In this document: one piece after another, positions 60,623 through 64,000 of the stretch
Numbering within the stretch: the first letter of the stretch is position 1
Layout: every line of letters begins with the position of its first letter
Origin: Terana coerulea
Lineage: Eukaryota; Basidiomycota; Agaricomycetes; Polyporales; Phanerochaetaceae
Length of the DNA: 64,000 nt
Assembly (NCBI GenBank): GCA_024811115.1
Contig: JAKOGH010000645.1
Coordinates: 310,001-374,000 of the forward strand
Reading direction: 5' to 3'
Notes under the pieces: model-generated
The model's database searches: none
What the model saw: the letters and a program-made list of their open reading frames with translations, nothing else
Told to the model about the DNA's origin: nothing
Position numbers and translations under genes: made by a program

Positions 60623-63600
60623 ATGTCTTCCAAACGCAAAAACGATGAGTCTCCTAATACGACAGGGCGAGACAAGAAGAAACAGAAAACCGCTTTAGCG
60701 CGTACCATCGCGGTACAGTCGACCAGTAGCGTGTCTGGTACTTCTACGTCTCAAAATGCAGAGGCAGGGCCATCGAACAGAGCAGTGCGCTTCGATGGTA
60801 AGTTGTGATTCCTGTTCCTGTTCTGTACTCACGAACCTCAGCTACACCCGCTCTACCTGATACTCTGGATGTGGAAAGGTTCGCTGAGGTGCGTCTGCTT
60901 CAAGTAATCCCGCCCATGTTTTACTCAGTATACACTCTAGTCACGCGCATTTGAGATCAACGCCATGCATACCGCTATGCAATCTGCTAGGTATGTGATT
61001 CGCCGGCTTCGACATGCCTGGCTGAGACCCTAGTCCAGAGCAAGCGGCATTCAACGAGCGTGGCAACAATTGCCTCGACACTTGCGCAGGCGAGCGGCGA
61101 GCCATGATGTTCGTCGTGTTCCCGCACGGTTACGGGATAAGGCCAAAGCAGAAGTAAGGATTGCGTTCCGGGCTCAAAGGCGGCTCACTGACTCCAGCAG
61201 ATGGATGCAGTCAAGGTCAAGAAGAAGAACATACCTAAACGTGGCAAGGAAAAACGTCTGTCTCGGACTGATACATTCTTGAAGCGTCAAAGTAAGCTAA
61301 TGTGAGCTACTGGTATCTGCCTCGCTGACGTCTTGCAGAGAACAAAGTATGGCTCGAAACTCACATCTGGCACGCGAAGCGGATGCACATGGAAGACATG
61401 TGGGGTTACAGACTGGTGAAGTTTTGGTGGGAAGCATCCGTCTGTTTTTCGCTCTTATATTGGTTCCTATAGGCTGGTTCTCCAACAGAGAAATCATTCA
61501 GGCCCTCTCACCGCGCATCGATGCATGGATCCATACTTCACGATGCCTCATATTATGGTCTTATGGAACTGAAAGGTCCGGAAGAGGTTCTCAAATCCAT
61601 CCTTGATAGTTGTTGTGATCTGCAAGTTGCCAGTCCTGGTGCCAAAAGGCATGTGCGATCTTCCTTCTTATCACTTCCTCACTGATCATGATGTAGGTTC
61701 GTTACAGGTGCAAGAGCCTGCGATACTCATCTATACAGGAGGGGGCATATCCATTTGACCTTATCGCGCCTATTACCGTATTGTGGGGGTCCGCATGCAG
61801 GCATCCCATATCTAACTCGTCAGCGGAGGCTCAAAGCAAGCGTAAACGGAAAAGTTCCAAGGGAAAAGCCAAGGAGGATGCGACAACAAACAAGTTCAAC
61901 GGGACAGTGTGGATTTGGGCTCATCCTTCGGTTTTCGAGGAGGTCTACATTGAGCTGCGGACTGCTGCATCATTTGCTCTGGAAGCTGTGAAGAAAGCCA
62001 GCACACCTGACTCTCCAACTGTGGAGGTAGAAATCGCGAACTTGAGGGAGCAGGTTAATGTTTTCGAGATCATGGGTCCGAAGTCGAGTCAAGTCATCAA
62101 AGGCGCGCTGAAACCGGAGCTGCACGACCACAGGGAGGAGTTCAAAAAGGTGCGTCAACATTGTCTGAACACGGTTTTTTCCCATGAACTGATGCTGCGC
62201 TAGTGCTGGAACGCACTAGGTGACTTGCAGACGACAGCATCTGTGCCGCGCAACACCGTGATTGGCTTCACGGTGTATGATCCTAGATTGAAGTACGTCT
62301 TTTGCTGGTACCACACCTGCGCGTTTAGCATAACGAAAATGATAGTTTTCCGCCCAAGAATGCTAAGGCATACATTGACACGCGAGGTACCCCAAGCCTG
62401 CCGGCAGCAGCAACAGCGTTTTATCCAAACTCGTCCGTGGCGAAGAGCGATATCTGGTTCGAATTCGACCGTCAACGCCTTCGGAAACCCAAGTTCCAGA
62501 AGAAAGATATAGATGAACGACGCGCCAAGGTAAGCATACTTCCACGCAAGGTGACCATACGCCAGAGCTCACGGCGCCGTTAGAACTTGGTGCCCGGAAC
62601 TCCCCTACAAGCTGAAGCCCAAGATGCTCGAATACCCGTCCTGCTCATTCAACGATCCGTCGAGGCCAACACCACCTCCCAACCCGGCACCTCCAACGCC
62701 TCTACGACCACGCCGTCCGTGCACGGCTGGACGCTCGTCGTACCGCAGGGCTGGGGCATGCCGTTCTTCTCCTCGCTCACCTTCACGGGCACACGCGTCG
62801 GCGGTCAGCGCGAGCGGCAGACCCAGTCCTTCGAGTCCGGCGCGGCGTACTTCCCGCGCGACTACCCCTGCACGCCGTCGTACGACGCCTACACCGCGGA
62901 CGCGCGCGGCGGCGGAGCAGGAGGCTTGGGCGCGCAAGCCGCCCGCGAAGCGGCTGAACTATGAGCGGCTCGGGTGCCGCAGCCCGTGGTGCCCCGACTG
63001 GGACGTCGTGCTTGGGCTCGTGGACCCCGCTGGCCGCGGAGGCAGAGGCAGACGTGTCGACGATCCCGGGGAGTTTGTCCCGGCGCAGCGAGATGCGGAT
63101 ATGGACGTCGACACGGGTGCTGAGGAGTCCGAGGCGGTGCCCGCGGGCGAAGAGATGGTTGTAGAGCAGGTGCAAGACACCGACCTGGTCGTGGAGCCGT
63201 GGTTGCTCCGCGGGCCCGAGACCATGTCAATCATCGATGCGGCCTCGAGCATGCTCAACCCGTCGTTCGGCCTCTTGGAGCAGATGAACAAGTTGCGCCA
63301 GAAGCGCAGTCTGACGCGCTTCCCTTCGGCCGTCGCAAACGACCTCTGGAACAACGCGTTGGTGCGCGTGCGGCTGCGGCTGTGTGGACGCGGGTGCCCC
63401 GATGATCTGGCTGTAATGTATGGTATGGACGACGATGAAGCGGCCAAATGGGCCAAGGCGGAGAGAGTACGGAAGAGTGGTCCAAGTGCTCAGATAGAGG
63501 AGATGGTGGGTGAGACTGAGGTACGTTCCTCCACTATTCCTCGTTACCGTCTTAGATTTACATGTCTCATGGTAGCTATCCGTTGTGATCCCCTCACAAG

Positions 63601-63856
63601 AGCCCATCATCGGATACGTTACCACTGGAAATTACTCTCTTTCTCTTGGTGAAGGATTTGCTATTGGTGCTATCCCTGTCGCTCGCCTCTTTGAGCTGAG
63701 AGAACAGGCTAAGCGGTTCGTCTGTGTCCGTGTTCAATAACATAATCGCTAATGCCTGTTTGCTATTAGGCTGTGCATTGGGGCAGCACCACTCGTAAGG
63801 TGCGCGACCGCCATGAGGCGATCTGTAGAGCTGCTCGTCTTGAGATCCTTGAATAA
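60623..63856 (+). CDS. POP1: Pop1, core protein of RNase P and RNase MRP
   Basis: ATG 60623 gives [20 protein letters not shown], a basic N-terminus. The Pop1 N-terminal signature follows across several small exons: [50 protein letters not shown] and [20 protein letters not shown]. Then [68 protein letters not shown] and the POPLD region [20 protein letters not shown] with [14 protein letters not shown]. The C-terminal part has [20 protein letters not shown] and [20 protein letters not shown], ending RAARLEILE (TAA 63854-63856). Pop1 scaffolds the RNA of RNase P (pre-tRNA 5' processing) and RNase MRP (pre-rRNA processing) in the nucleus. Two small indels shift frame: the GCGCGCGGCGGCGG tract near 62901-62915 and the GGGG run 63780-63783. 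Both look like errors. Exons are small and their borders are approximate. Confidence 0.9.
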
Positions 63857-64000
63857 AGTAGGGGTTCACATGAGATGGACTACATGGCATGGCATTGTAG
63901 TAAGACGAGTCTATGATATTATCGATACAGCGGTGCCACTATATACTACATGCATGTCAAGCACGCGCAAAGCGAGGCAAGAGTCAATCAGCAGGCACTG

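Overview
The window is nuclear DNA of a filamentous basidiomycete, most likely a white-rot wood decayer near the Polyporales. The grounds are very short GT-AG introns (about 45-70 nt) with CTGAC/TTGAC-type branch sites, a class II manganese peroxidase with all Mn ligands, a GH10 xylanase with an N-terminal CBM1, two P450s of one subfamily, and F-box and MYND genes of the kind that is multicopy in these fungi. No prokaryotic, viral or organellar gene was recognised. All calls come from reading the sequence; names rest on recalled family motifs, not on searches.

Layout. 0-16 kb is mostly housekeeping and regulatory: the 5' end of a Golgi type II membrane protein (probably GDA1), a Gcn4/Cpc1-type bZIP gene, an Ecm25-like Sec14+RhoGAP gene, a short acidic coiled-coil protein, a MYND zinc-finger gene and a large protein with two RING-H2-like domains. 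16-26 kb carries a P450, a manganese peroxidase, a Kre9/Knh1-like secreted protein and a tiny secreted protein with a duplicated Cys module. 26-52 kb is framed by an inverted pair of nearly identical units, each made of tRNA-Glu(CTC) plus an F-box gene. Each unit has a terminal-inverted-repeat element next to it. Between the units lie a TANGO2-like gene, a Zn2Cys6 regulator, a 5-kb stretch with no recognisable gene, a base-exchange phosphatidylserine synthase, a second P450 and the GH10 xylanase. 52-64 kb returns to conserved genes: a GNAT acetyltransferase, a CTDK-I cyclin (Ctk2/Lsc1-like), a conserved secreted protein of unknown role, a small mitochondrial coiled-coil membrane protein, and POP1 of RNase P/MRP.

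The peroxidase, xylanase and P450s fit extracellular lignocellulose attack and processing of the resulting aromatics. The genes are spread out and on both strands, so this is not a compact biosynthetic cluster.

A recurring technical signal matters for every reader. Many conserved genes are interrupted by a single-base gain or loss, usually in a homopolymer, and resume in another frame with no lost residues. I read these as probable assembly errors, not real mutations, and annotate the genes as whole loci. The most interesting biological signals are a candidate recent intron gain in one F-box copy, the inverted tRNA/F-box duplication, two small TIR elements, two microexons, and an unusual double-RING protein.
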